This document shows, one piece after another, positions 1-6,703 of a DNA stretch of 9,783 nucleotides. This DNA comes from JAKEGK01 sp036507695 (GTDB taxonomy: Bacteria; Pseudomonadota; Gammaproteobacteria; SZUA-152), in the NCBI GenBank assembly GCA_036507695.1, contig DATCIR010000122.1, positions 1 to 9,783 on the forward strand. The letters run 5' to 3'. Made by a program: the position numbers and the translations under genes. Position 1 is the stretch's first letter. Every line of letters starts with the position of its first letter. The notes beneath the pieces are model-generated. The model saw only the letters and a list, made by a program, of their open reading frames with translations, was not told the origin of the DNA and ran no database searches.

Positions 1-323
1 CGGTTCTGGCTTGTCTTCGCGTCCGTAGGCTTGCTCTTCACTCAAGCCATAGCTACGGCTATGACTTTCGCTCCAGAGCGGCGCCTACGAACACGAATCC
101 TTCGCCAGCTCCCGCGATCCTGGTGAGAAATGCGGGCTAGAAGCAATGCGCCTATTAAAGCATAAAATCGCGGGATTGGCATGTTGCACAGGAGTCGCAA
201 TACAGGGCGCCGTAGCGGAAGCAATACAAGGTACTGCAGCAGGTATCCGCGATGCATTACGCTGGATCGTTGCCGATACAGGGGAGTTTTTCGTTTTCTG
301 CTGCGAATGGTCTAATGGAGTTA
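1..323. other. Non-coding region downstream of selO with palindromic repeat
   Basis: I find no convincing gene here. Short open frames exist on both strands, but they have no clear ribosome binding site, and the plus-strand one runs on into the antisense of selO. The left part is a long imperfect palindrome (listed separately). Around 197-231 there are two copies of GCAATACA(G/A)GG spaced 24 bp apart, which gives the plus-strand frame an apparent 8-residue repeat (AIQGAVAE/AIQGTAAG). This could be a degraded repeat or an IS remnant; I cannot tell which. No Rho-independent terminator is evident directly after the selO stop. Confidence 0.5.
2..109. repeat. Imperfect palindromic repeat at the window start
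   Basis: The arms TTCGCGTCCGTAGGC (16-30) and GCCTACGAACACGAA (83-97) pair at 13 of 15 positions. Outside them CTGGC (6-10) pairs with GCCAG (104-108). The centre is a perfect hairpin, CATAGC-TACG-GCTATG (48-63), with further partial pairing between. The whole block could fold into one long interrupted stem. It resembles the hairpin-rich intergenic repeats common in gammaproteobacteria. It may extend beyond the left edge, and no second copy is visible in this window. Confidence 0.6.
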
Positions 324-1829
324 TCAGGAAGAACAACTCACGGAAATATTACAGGCCCAATCCGGCGGAAAACCTGCATAGCGCTGATGTTCTGGCTGTT
401 CATCGAAAGGACTACGCAACAGGTCAAGCAAGCGGCCGATTTCCGAGTAGTCTTTCTCATCTTCCGCCTTACGAATAGCGAGCTCCGCCATGTAGTTCCG
501 CAAAATGTATTTGGGATTGGCTTGTTTCATGGCTTGTGACCGGATTTCGTCAACTGAGCTTTCTTGTAACAAGCGGGTTTTGTAGCGGACCGCCCACTGG
601 TCGAACGCGTCACGTTGTAAAAACAAATCCCGTATGGATTCATTGCGGGCATCGGCGCCGCTGGAAAATTCACTCAGCCGGCGAAACAGAATGGTGAAAT
701 CCACTTTGTCATTCGCCATTAACACCAGCAGGTCTTTCACCAGTCGTTCATCTTCTTGCTGACTGTGTTGAAAACCGAGCTTGGCGCGCATGCGTATGGC
801 ATATTGATTGATATACAAGGCGTGGTATTGCGCCAGCTTGTGTTTCGCGATTTCCACAGCTTGTTCCGGCTCGTCACTTAACAACGGCAATATCGCCTGG
901 GCAAAACAACTGAGATTGAACAATCCAATATTGGGCTGCTGATCGTAAGCATAACGGCCGCGGTGGTCGGAGTGGTTGCAGATATATCCGGGATCATAGG
1001 CTTCCATGAAACCATAAGGACCATAATCGATAGTGAGTCCCAAAATCGACATGTTGTCGCTGTTCATTACGCCGTGACAGAATCCTACGGCTTGCCAATG
1101 TGCGATAAGTGACGCGGTGCGGCTTATAATAATTTCCAGCCATACGGCATAACGATCCTTCTCCTCCAGCAGTTGCTGGTAATGGTGTTCAATGACAAAA
1201 TCCGCGAGCCGGCGAAGCGGTTCAAACTGGTTGCGGTAATAAAAAACCTCAAATGATCCAAAACGCACGTGACTGGGTGACAGACGCGTTAACATGGCGC
1301 CAGGCTCGATGCGTTCGCGATAAACCGCGTCATCGCTGCCCACGATGCACAAGGCACGGGTCGTGGGAATGCCCAGCGCATGCATGGCCTCGCTGCACAG
1401 ATATTCGCGGATGGTTGAGCGCAATACCGCGCGTCCGTCACCGTCGCGGGAATAAGGCGTTAACCCGCTGCCTTTGAGTTGAATTTCCCAATGCTCGCCG
1501 CGTTGATTGGTGGTCTCGCCGAGAATAATGGCGCGGCCATCGCCCAGTTGCGGAACATAATGACCAAACTGATGACCCGCATACAACATGGCAATAGGCT
1601 CCGCGCCTGGAAACGCTTGTTTGCCGGAAAAGAGTTCCGCTAAATCGGCTGCACGTTTTGGATCGCGATAAAGCGCAGGATCAAGGTCCAGGAGTTCGGC
1701 GGCATGCGGATTGTAATGAATCAACAAGGGCCGTGTTTCAAACGGAGTGGGATTCACACGTGAATAGAACGGCTCACCCAAAGAAACAAAGGAATTACTC
1801 AGCGGTAATGTGGACAACGTATGCTTCAT
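324..1829 (-). CDS. selO: Protein adenylyltransferase SelO (YdiU/UPF0061 family)
   Basis: This is a 501-residue pseudokinase-fold enzyme. In the characterised family it transfers AMP from ATP to hydroxyl side chains of proteins (AMPylation) and is linked to redox stress. The family signatures are intact: YAGHQFG (83-89), GDGRA (96-100), QLKGSG with Lys119, NSDN with Asp258, the metal-binding IDYGP with Asp268, and a C-terminal YAGFPPDW block. From memory, these match the catalytic residues described for Pseudomonas SelO with a constant offset of six. The protein ends SCSS, so Cys499 stands at the third-last position where many eukaryotic homologues carry selenocysteine. The length is close to that of E. 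coli YdiU. The ATG at 1829 has no strong Shine-Dalgarno site, but the N-terminus aligns with the family. It lies downstream of the molybdenum operon on the same strand, separated by the 234-bp repeat element, so it is probably transcribed separately. Confidence 0.96.
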   Translation of the reverse strand: MKHTLSTLPLSNSFVSLGEPFYSRVNPTPFETRPLLIHYNPHAAELLDLDPALYRDPKRAADLAELFSGKQAFPGAEPIAMLYAGHQFGHYVPQLGDGRAIILGETTNQRGEHWEIQLKGSGLTPYSRDGDGRAVLRSTIREYLCSEAMHALGIPTTRALCIVGSDDAVYRERIEPGAMLTRLSPSHVRFGSFEVFYYRNQFEPLRRLADFVIEHHYQQLLEEKDRYAVWLEIIISRTASLIAHWQAVGFCHGVMNSDNMSILGLTIDYGPYGFMEAYDPGYICNHSDHRGRYAYDQQPNIGLFNLSCFAQAILPLLSDEPEQAVEIAKHKLAQYHALYINQYAIRMRAKLGFQHSQQEDERLVKDLLVLMANDKVDFTILFRRLSEFSSGADARNESIRDLFLQRDAFDQWAVRYKTRLLQESSVDEIRSQAMKQANPKYILRNYMAELAIRKAEDEKDYSEIGRLLDLLRSPFDEQPEHQRYAGFPPDWACNISVSCSS

Positions 1830-1905
1830 GTATGGAATATGCGAGTACGGCGTTGAAACTTCAAGACGCTTTATACCATGAAGTGGGTGGCAATAAGACG
1901 CGCAG

Positions 1906-1934
1906 CTTATAAGGAATTAATCAATAATTAGTAA
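1906..1934 (-). promoter_or_regulatory. Possible selO promoter
   Basis: Read on the minus strand, TTACTA (1929-1934) and TATAAG (1906-1911) are separated by 17 bp in an AT-rich patch about 77 bp upstream of the selO start. The -10 box matches the sigma70 consensus at 5 of 6 bases and the -35 box at only 3 of 6. It lies between the repeat element and the gene, which fits an independent selO promoter. This is pattern matching only. Confidence 0.3.
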
Positions 1935-1935
1935 T

Positions 1936-1943
1936 TGCTGATC
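1936..1943. repeat. Left 8-bp target-site duplication of the MITE-like element
   Basis: TGCTGATC directly abuts the left terminal inverted repeat of the 234-bp element, and the identical octamer directly abuts the right end at 2178-2185. Exact flanking direct repeats next to inverted ends are the usual trace of transposition. Confidence 0.75.
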
Positions 1944-2177
1944 GTAACTACTCACCCGTGGGCGGCGCGGGTGTCTCCTGCCGGGGGGGGCGCCACAAGT
2001 ACGTCCCTGTAGGTTGTTGTGGGCCATCCCTGGCCCACACCCTGCGGGGTGCACTGCGGTGCGACCGGATTCGCTCCCGGCGAATCCGTCGACTGCGGCC
2101 ATCCCTGGCCGCAGACGCCCCCGGCAGGAGACACCGGCACCGCTTTAACCTATGCTGCACACGGGGTAAGTAGTTAC
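1944..2177. mobile_element. MITE-like multi-hairpin element, complete copy 1
   Basis: This is a 234-bp non-coding GC-rich element. It begins GTAACTACTCACCC and ends GGGGTAAGTAGTTAC; the terminal nine bases are perfectly inverted, followed by one mismatch and ACCC. It is flanked by 8-bp direct repeats (TGCTGATC). Inside, an 18-bp perfect stem (1970-1987 with 2118-2135) encloses further hairpins: 2018-2026/2031-2039 (9 bp, loop TCCC), 2066-2074/2080-2088 (9 bp, loop TCCCG), 2093-2101/2106-2114 (9 bp, loop TCCC), and a weaker one around the TCCC at 2004-2007. Two small hairpins with TGCG loops lie near 2038-2062. No transposase is encoded, so it would be mobilised in trans, if at all. It sits between the molybdenum operon and selO. 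The open frames across it are palindrome artefacts. Confidence 0.8.
2014..2088. repeat. 75-bp hairpin module present only in copy 1
   Basis: Aligning the two element copies shows near-identity on both sides of this block. In copy 2 it is replaced by a single C (9711). It contains two of the strong hairpins (loops TCCC and TCCCG) and the two small TGCG-loop hairpins. Its ends do not carry an obvious target duplication, so gain or loss by slippage or recombination between hairpins is as likely as insertion. Confidence 0.65.
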
Positions 2178-2185
2178 TGCTGATC
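2178..2185. repeat. Right 8-bp target-site duplication of the MITE-like element
   Basis: TGCTGATC directly follows the right terminal inverted repeat and is identical to 1936-1943. It lies 10 bp beyond the stop codon of the mocA-like gene, so the insertion appears to have spared that reading frame. Confidence 0.75.
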
Positions 2186-2195
2186 AGTAAAACGC

Positions 2196-2777
2196 TTATT
2201 TGGAAACATCCTGGGGATAATCAATGTCCCGCAGAATCGCGTCACTGAAGGTATCGATTAACTGAATCTGTGAGCGGTACTTGTCAATCACCGGTTTTGC
2301 GCCGGTGTCTCCCTGTAATTGCAGAAGTTCAGCTTTGAGTGGACGTGAAAACCCTACCGGATGCCCGCGTTGCTTCTTGAATTGTGGCGCGGCGATGAGA
2401 GCGCCTCGCAGGAGTGCGCCCACAACCTGCTGGATCACCAGGGCCGGAATATAGGGCATGTCCGCTAGCGCAATCACCCAGCCCGAGGCATTGGGGACAT
2501 ACGGGTTTTCAATGCCGCGGCGAATACTGCGGCTCATGCCCAGATGGGAATCCGGATTTTCCACCACTCGAATGCCGGTTTCAAGCAGCCGTAATTGTAA
2601 TTCCCGATCGCTATCACGGACTACGGCAACACTGTCCGGTAAAACTTCACACAGCGTGCGTGCCGCCTGTACCGCCATGGCAATTTGGGTATCGGGTAAC
2701 GGCTGCAGTAGTTTGTTGCCGCCAAAGCGGGTGCTGTGGCCGGCGGCGAGCAAGATGCCAATAATTTCAACAGTCAT
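2196..2777 (-). CDS. mocA: MocA-type molybdenum cofactor nucleotidyltransferase
   Basis: A 193-residue NTP-transferase-3 (MobA/MocA-like) protein. Such enzymes attach CMP (MocA) or GMP (MobA) to molybdopterin in the cytoplasm. The nucleotide-binding loop LAAGHSTRFGGNK lies at 10-22, ENPDSHLGMSRS at 73-84, the metal-binding LADMP at 104-108, RGHPVGF at 137-143, GDTGAK at 156-161 and DIDYPQD near the C-terminus. The context argues for MocA: it is the fourth gene of a molybdenum-hydroxylase operon, and enzymes of that family usually carry the cytosine dinucleotide cofactor. The CTP preference itself is inferred. The ATG at 2777 follows the xdhC stop by 32 bp and has no clear Shine-Dalgarno site, so translation may be coupled or weak. 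The length is normal for the family. Confidence 0.88.
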   Translation of the reverse strand: MTVEIIGILLAAGHSTRFGGNKLLQPLPDTQIAMAVQAARTLCEVLPDSVAVVRDSDRELQLRLLETGIRVVENPDSHLGMSRSIRRGIENPYVPNASGWVIALADMPYIPALVIQQVVGALLRGALIAAPQFKKQRGHPVGFSRPLKAELLQLQGDTGAKPVIDKYRSQIQLIDTFSDAILRDIDYPQDVSK

Positions 2778-2809
2778 CCGCGGGTACTTTGCCGGTCCGG
2801 TAAAACGTA

Positions 2810-3766
2810 TCAGGCCGGCAAAACCTGGTTCCGCACGGCGGTAATCTCCGCCATGATAGACACGGCGATTTCCGGCGGGGTATGACTGCCAATGTCCAGA
2901 CCCACCGGCGCGTGCAGTCTTGCCAGTTGCTGTTCGGTAACGCCCAATTGCCGTAGCCGTTCCCGGCGCTGGTCATTGCTGCGCATTGAACCCAGCGCGC
3001 CGACATAAAATATGTCATCCGTTAAAGCTTCCATTAATGCCATGTCATCCAGTTTGGGATCGTGCGCCAGCGTGATCAGTATGGTTCTGTGTTGATTGAT
3101 GATCTGTTTCACCGCGTCGTCGGGCATGATGCGCGTGAGATGCACGCCTTCCATGTCCCAGCCGGTTTGGTATTCCTCCCGCGGATCGCACACCGTGACA
3201 TTGTAATTCAGCATTAATGCAATGTTGGCCACATAACGGCTGAGGTGGCCGGCGCCAATCAGCAATATGTGCCAGCTGGGTCCATAGACCTTTAGCATTT
3301 CGTCCTGTGTATAACGAAAGTCATTGACCTCGGATGCAGTATGCAGGCTGACTTCACCCGTGTTCATGCAGACGCGGCGCGCCACCAGTTGACCGCTATT
3401 GATTCTTGAGAGCAGGGTTTTCAAGGGTTCGGCGCTTGCGAGTCGTTCGACGACTAATTCCAAACGGCCGCCGCAGGGCAAACCGAACCGCAAGGCGTCC
3501 TGCCGGTTTACACCATAGTTAACCAGATTGGGGAAATGATCCGTGAGTTCGCGATGCTGGTAACGGCTAACCAAATCTTCTTCAATACAACCCCCGGATA
3601 CGGAACCGGCATGAACACCATCTTCCCGCATCACCAGCATGGAGCCACAGGGCCGGGGAGAAGAGCCCCAGGTCCTGGCAACGGTCACCAGCGCCACCCG
3701 GTGATTTGATTCCAGCCAATCAATGGCGGTTTGCAGGATTTCGCGGTCGGTGCTGTAGATGGCCAC
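2810..3766 (-). CDS. xdhC: XdhC/CoxI family molybdenum-enzyme maturation factor
   Basis: A 318-residue cytoplasmic accessory protein. XdhC proteins bind molybdenum cofactor, help place the terminal sulfido ligand on it, and deliver it to the apo-hydroxylase. The N-terminal XdhC/CoxI domain shows TWGSSPRPCGSML (32-44), GSVSGGCIEEDL (54-65) and FGLPCGG (94-100). The C-terminal Rossmann-like domain shows LLIGAGHLSRYVA (168-180), YVGALGSMRS (254-263) and the HAPVGLDIGSHTPPEIAVSI block (285-304). The start is GTG: no in-frame ATG gives the expected N-terminus, and AGGA (3776-3779) lies nine bases upstream, overlapping the TAG stop of the preceding gene. The 11-bp gap and shared sequence suggest translational coupling with the large enzyme subunit. 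Confidence 0.93.
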   Translation of the reverse strand: MAIYSTDREILQTAIDWLESNHRVALVTVARTWGSSPRPCGSMLVMREDGVHAGSVSGGCIEEDLVSRYQHRELTDHFPNLVNYGVNRQDALRFGLPCGGRLELVVERLASAEPLKTLLSRINSGQLVARRVCMNTGEVSLHTASEVNDFRYTQDEMLKVYGPSWHILLIGAGHLSRYVANIALMLNYNVTVCDPREEYQTGWDMEGVHLTRIMPDDAVKQIINQHRTILITLAHDPKLDDMALMEALTDDIFYVGALGSMRSNDQRRERLRQLGVTEQQLARLHAPVGLDIGSHTPPEIAVSIMAEITAVRNQVLPA

Positions 3767-3775
3767 GTGTCATTT

Positions 3776-3779
3776 TCCT
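3776..3779 (-). promoter_or_regulatory. Ribosome binding site deciding the GTG start of xdhC
   Basis: The minus strand reads AGGAAAATGACAC and then GTG. AGGA is nine bases from the GTG start. The ATG within this stretch is out of frame with xdhC and only two bases from the AGGA, so it is unlikely to be used. The site overlaps the stop codon of the upstream gene. Confidence 0.6.
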
Positions 3780-6006
3780 AAGTTAACTTAATCGGCAATT
3801 GGTAAAACCGTTTTCCGGTTGCATTAAACAGGGCGTTGGCCACCGCCGGGGCGATTACCGGTGTCGCCGGTTCACCCACGCCCGTCGGCGGCTGATCGGA
3901 TTTAACAATATGCACATCCACCTGCTTTGGCATTTGTTTTATGCGCAGTATCTGGTAGTCATGAAAATTGGATTGTTCCACTTTGCCGTCTTTTAAGGTG
4001 ATAGCGCTCGATAACGCCGTGGCCAATCCAAATCCCATGCCGCCTTCCATTTGTGCGCGTATCACATCAGGATTAATTGCCAGGCCGCAGTCCACGGCAA
4101 TCACCACGCGGTCGATGCTAAAACTGTTGTCATCGTTAACGGTAACTTCCGCGACCTGCGCCACACAGGTATTGAATGATTCATGCACCGCTATGCCACG
4201 GCCCTTGCCTTTGGGCAGCGTTTGTCCCCAGCCGGCTTTTTCCGCCGCCAGTTCCATCACACCCCGATGGCGCGGGTGGTCTTTTAGCATGGCGCGGCGA
4301 AATTCCACCGGATCTTGTTTCGCGGCGTGAGCCAGTTCATCTATAAATGTTTCTGTGGCATAGGCGGTATGGGTTGAACCCACCGAGCGCCACCATTGCA
4401 CCGGCACCGGCAAAGTAGTGGTGTGCAGGTCAACCTGTAGATTGGGAACAGCATAGGGGAGGTTGCTGGCGCCTTCCACCGAAGTGGCATCCACGCCATT
4501 TTTCACCAGCATGGGTTCAAACGCCGTTCCGGTCAAAAGAGACTGGCCCACGATACGGTGTTGCCAGGCGACCGGATTGCCGTTTTTATCCAGGCCGGCT
4601 TTAAGCTCATGATAGTACATCGGGCGGTAATACCCGGCGCGCATATCATCTTCGCGTGTCCACAGCATTTTAACCGGCGTATTGCCCCCATGGGCTTTGG
4701 CAATGGTAGCAGCCTCCAGCACATAATCGGAAAACGGATTGGCGCGGCGGCCGAACGAACCCCCGGCATACAAGGTATTTATTTTCACTTGACCCACTTC
4801 TATACCCAGCAACCGGGCAACCGCCATTTGATCCGCGGTTTGGGTTTGCGCCGCGTTCCAGATCTCACAACCATGGGCATTGATTTGTACGACACAGTTC
4901 AGGGGCTCCATGGCGGCGTGCGCCAGGTAAGGAAATTCATACGCGGCGCGCAAGGTTTTGGCGGCCGTAGCCATGGCCTTATCCACGTCACCGTCTTTGC
5001 GCGCGACCGTGCCCGGTTGTTTGGCCAGGGCTTTGTACTCGTCCATGAGTTCTGCCGAGCTTTTTTTAAATGCGGCGCTTTCATCCCATTCGACCTGTAA
5101 CGCGTTTCTGCCTTGCAAGGCGCTCCAGAAATCCTGCGCCAGCACCGCAATACCTGTCGGAATTTGCACCACGTTGACGACACCTTGGATTTTTTTGCAT
5201 TCGGTGGCGTCGAACGATTTTATTGCAGCGCCAAAGCGGGGCGCATGGGCGACCACGGCGGTTAACATGCCGGGCAGTATGATATCCTGGGTGAATATGG
5301 CCTTGCCGGTGCACTTGGCGTTTGAATCCTTGCGCGGCAGCGTTTTACCAATCAGACGAAACTCATCCGGTTCTTTTAAAAATACATCCGCCGGCACCGG
5401 TTCTTTGGCGGCTGACTCCGCGAATACGCCAAAGCTTGCGCGCTGGTTGGAAGCGGCATGGGCCAGAATGCCGTCCTGCACGCTGATTTCATTTTCCGGC
5501 ACCTTCCACTGTTTGGCGGCCGCGGCAACCAGCATATGCCGGGCGGCAGCGCCCGCTTTGCGCAGCTGGGTGAAAGAGTTGGCGATGGCGGTGCTGCCGC
5601 CGGTGCCTTGCATCGGTCCCCAAAAATTATTGTTATAGAGTTTCGCATTCGCCGGCGCGGCTTCCACCTGTATTTGTTCCCAGGCCGCGTCCAGTTCCTC
5701 GGCAATCAGGGTAGACAATCCGGTATAGGTGCCCTGGCCCATTTCAAAATGCTTCATAATTAAGGTCACTGTGTTGTCCGGTCTTATGCGGATGAACGCA
5801 TTGGGGGCAAAAGAAAAATCACTGACCATTTCGCCGCCCGCTTTGCCGGGTCCCGCTTCAGGCCGGCTTTGAGTTTGCGTTTCTTTCTTGTCACCGCAAC
5901 CGGTCAGATGCACCCCCAGGGTGAGTCCGGCGCCCATGGAGACACTGGTAAGCAAAAAACCGCGGCGGGTCATTTTTATTGCATTCAGTTTTTCATCCGT
6001 TTCCAT
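3778..6006 (-). CDS. Molybdopterin-binding large subunit of an IorB-type aldehyde/isoquinoline oxidoreductase, Tat-exported
   Basis: A 742-residue xanthine-oxidase-family catalytic subunit, of the type that hydroxylates aldehydes or N-heterocycles using water. The open frame extends upstream to 6096, but that part overlaps the small-subunit gene; the ATG at 6006 has CAGGAG seven bases upstream and gives a sensible N-terminus. A twin-arginine motif TRRGFLLTS (13-21) is followed by a hydrophobic stretch and LTGC (34-37), a lipobox. Cofactor-binding motifs include HFEMGQGT (86-93), QGTGGST (133-139), YAGGSFGRR (413-421) and the catalytic glutamate in GVGEPATP (Glu712). The pairing with a [2Fe-2S] subunit and no FAD subunit matches isoquinoline 1-oxidoreductase-type enzymes, which pass electrons to a cytochrome or the membrane chain. 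The substrate cannot be read from sequence. The folded complex is expected to reach the periplasm. Confidence 0.93.
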   Translation of the reverse strand: METDEKLNAIKMTRRGFLLTSVSMGAGLTLGVHLTGCGDKKETQTQSRPEAGPGKAGGEMVSDFSFAPNAFIRIRPDNTVTLIMKHFEMGQGTYTGLSTLIAEELDAAWEQIQVEAAPANAKLYNNNFWGPMQGTGGSTAIANSFTQLRKAGAAARHMLVAAAAKQWKVPENEISVQDGILAHAASNQRASFGVFAESAAKEPVPADVFLKEPDEFRLIGKTLPRKDSNAKCTGKAIFTQDIILPGMLTAVVAHAPRFGAAIKSFDATECKKIQGVVNVVQIPTGIAVLAQDFWSALQGRNALQVEWDESAAFKKSSAELMDEYKALAKQPGTVARKDGDVDKAMATAAKTLRAAYEFPYLAHAAMEPLNCVVQINAHGCEIWNAAQTQTADQMAVARLLGIEVGQVKINTLYAGGSFGRRANPFSDYVLEAATIAKAHGGNTPVKMLWTREDDMRAGYYRPMYYHELKAGLDKNGNPVAWQHRIVGQSLLTGTAFEPMLVKNGVDATSVEGASNLPYAVPNLQVDLHTTTLPVPVQWWRSVGSTHTAYATETFIDELAHAAKQDPVEFRRAMLKDHPRHRGVMELAAEKAGWGQTLPKGKGRGIAVHESFNTCVAQVAEVTVNDDNSFSIDRVVIAVDCGLAINPDVIRAQMEGGMGFGLATALSSAITLKDGKVEQSNFHDYQILRIKQMPKQVDVHIVKSDQPPTGVGEPATPVIAPAVANALFNATGKRFYQLPIKLT

Positions 6007-6013
6007 GAATATT

Positions 6014-6019
6014 CTCCTG
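6014..6019 (-). promoter_or_regulatory. Ribosome binding site deciding the start of the large subunit
   Basis: CAGGAG on the minus strand lies seven bases upstream of the ATG at 6006 and just beyond the small-subunit stop codon (6020-6022). It fixes the start 30 codons inside the longest open frame and places the twin-arginine motif 14 residues from the N-terminus. Confidence 0.8.
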
Positions 6020-6475
6020 TTATGCCAGCGCTTTCGCCGCCAGTTTGATTGCCGCGCGAATGCGCACATAAGTATTGCAGCGGCATAGATTTCCATTCAT
6101 GGCATTATCGATATCATCATCACTGGGCTGTGGGTTATTGGAAAGCAAATCCACGGCCGACATGATTTGCCCGGACTGGCAAAAACCGCATTGCACCACA
6201 TCCAGTTTTTGCCAGGCATCCTGGATAGCGCGGGCTAACGTGGAATCGAGTCCTTCAATGGTAATAATCTGTTTACCTTGAGCAAGGCTGACCGGTGTGA
6301 CACAAGACCGGACTGCCTTGCCATCCATATGCACGGTGCAGGCGCCGCATTGCGACATACCGCAGCCATACTTGGTGCCGGTTAGCCCGATGGCATCGCG
6401 GATTGCCCATAACAAAGGCATCCGGGGATCAATATCTAACGCATGGGTTTGGCCGTTAATCGTCAGTTCTATCAT
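6020..6475 (-). CDS. [2Fe-2S] small subunit of the molybdenum hydroxylase (IorA type)
   Basis: A 151-residue electron-transfer subunit with two [2Fe-2S] clusters. The plant-ferredoxin-type N-terminal domain has CGMSQCGAC with Cys38, Cys43 and Cys46, plus Cys58. The C-terminal helical domain has CGFC (Cys96, Cys99) and CRC (Cys131, Cys133). All eight ligands are present. The frame can be extended to a TTG at 6493, but GAGGGA (6483-6488) lies seven bases before the ATG at 6475, so I chose that start; the protein then begins MIELTING, as is usual for the family. It has no signal peptide and would be exported piggyback with the Tat-signalled large subunit, whose gene starts 13 bp downstream. As the first gene it is likely nearest the operon promoter. 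Confidence 0.95.
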   Translation of the reverse strand: MIELTINGQTHALDIDPRMPLLWAIRDAIGLTGTKYGCGMSQCGACTVHMDGKAVRSCVTPVSLAQGKQIITIEGLDSTLARAIQDAWQKLDVVQCGFCQSGQIMSAVDLLSNNPQPSDDDIDNAMNGNLCRCNTYVRIRAAIKLAAKALA

Positions 6476-6482
6476 GGCAGGT

Positions 6483-6488
6483 TCCCTC
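6483..6488 (-). promoter_or_regulatory. Ribosome binding site deciding the small-subunit start
   Basis: GAGGGA on the minus strand lies seven bases upstream of the ATG at 6475. It falls inside the region that would be coding if the upstream TTG were used, so the TTG start is unlikely. Confidence 0.7.
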
Positions 6489-6529
6489 AACAATGAAGGT
6501 GAATGGTATATGCTACCACGTTAATCCCG

Positions 6530-6558
6530 GTAATAAAGAGCAGTTAGAACCTATCCAA
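6530..6558 (-). promoter_or_regulatory. Possible promoter of the molybdenum-hydroxylase operon
   Basis: On the minus strand TTGGAT (6553-6558) and TATTAC (6530-6535) are separated by 17 bp, about 55 bp upstream of the small-subunit start. The matches to sigma70 boxes are weak (3 of 6 and 4 of 6). It is the best-spaced pair I could find in this leader; an alternative sigma factor or an activator is equally possible. Confidence 0.25.
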
Positions 6559-6703
6559 AAATTACAATTCAGCAAAAGAAACCACCGTGGACAGGCTATC
6601 GACTCCGGGGACCCATTTCAAAACCGCCGGTGCCATGGATTTATAATCTAAGGTAACAAGTGCCCTGTGGGTATGCCGCCGTCGAGCATTCTTTCAAAAC
6701 CAT

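Noticed and set aside
146..478. Plus-strand 110-codon frame with an apparent 8-residue repeat
   Set aside because: Its second half is antisense to the conserved C-terminus of selO, there is no clear Shine-Dalgarno site, and the repeated residues come from a 24-bp DNA repeat.
2118..2135. Rho-independent terminator for the molybdenum operon in the element's main stem
   Set aside because: The stem is strong, but no T-run follows it on the minus strand, so intrinsic termination is not supported, although the structure might still slow polymerase.
1917..2173. Several overlapping open frames on both strands across the repeat element
   Set aside because: They are by-products of GC-rich palindromes: frames stay open on both strands, have no ribosome binding sites and contain residues dictated by the hairpins.
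1944..2177. CRISPR array
   Set aside because: The repeats are nested inverted hairpins of differing sequence, not regularly spaced direct repeats with unique spacers, and no cas gene is present.
4558..5638. Long plus-strand frames of 180 and 226 codons opposite the molybdenum subunit
   Set aside because: They are antisense shadows of a strongly conserved gene, overlap each other, and show no recognisable domain or start signal.
6007..6096. N-terminal extension of the molybdenum large subunit
   Set aside because: It overlaps the small-subunit gene, lacks a matching ribosome binding site, and would bury the Tat motif more than 40 residues inside; the ATG at 6006 with CAGGAG is far better.
6476..6493. 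TTG start for the small subunit
   Set aside because: The GAGGGA Shine-Dalgarno site lies inside this extension and serves the ATG at 6475.
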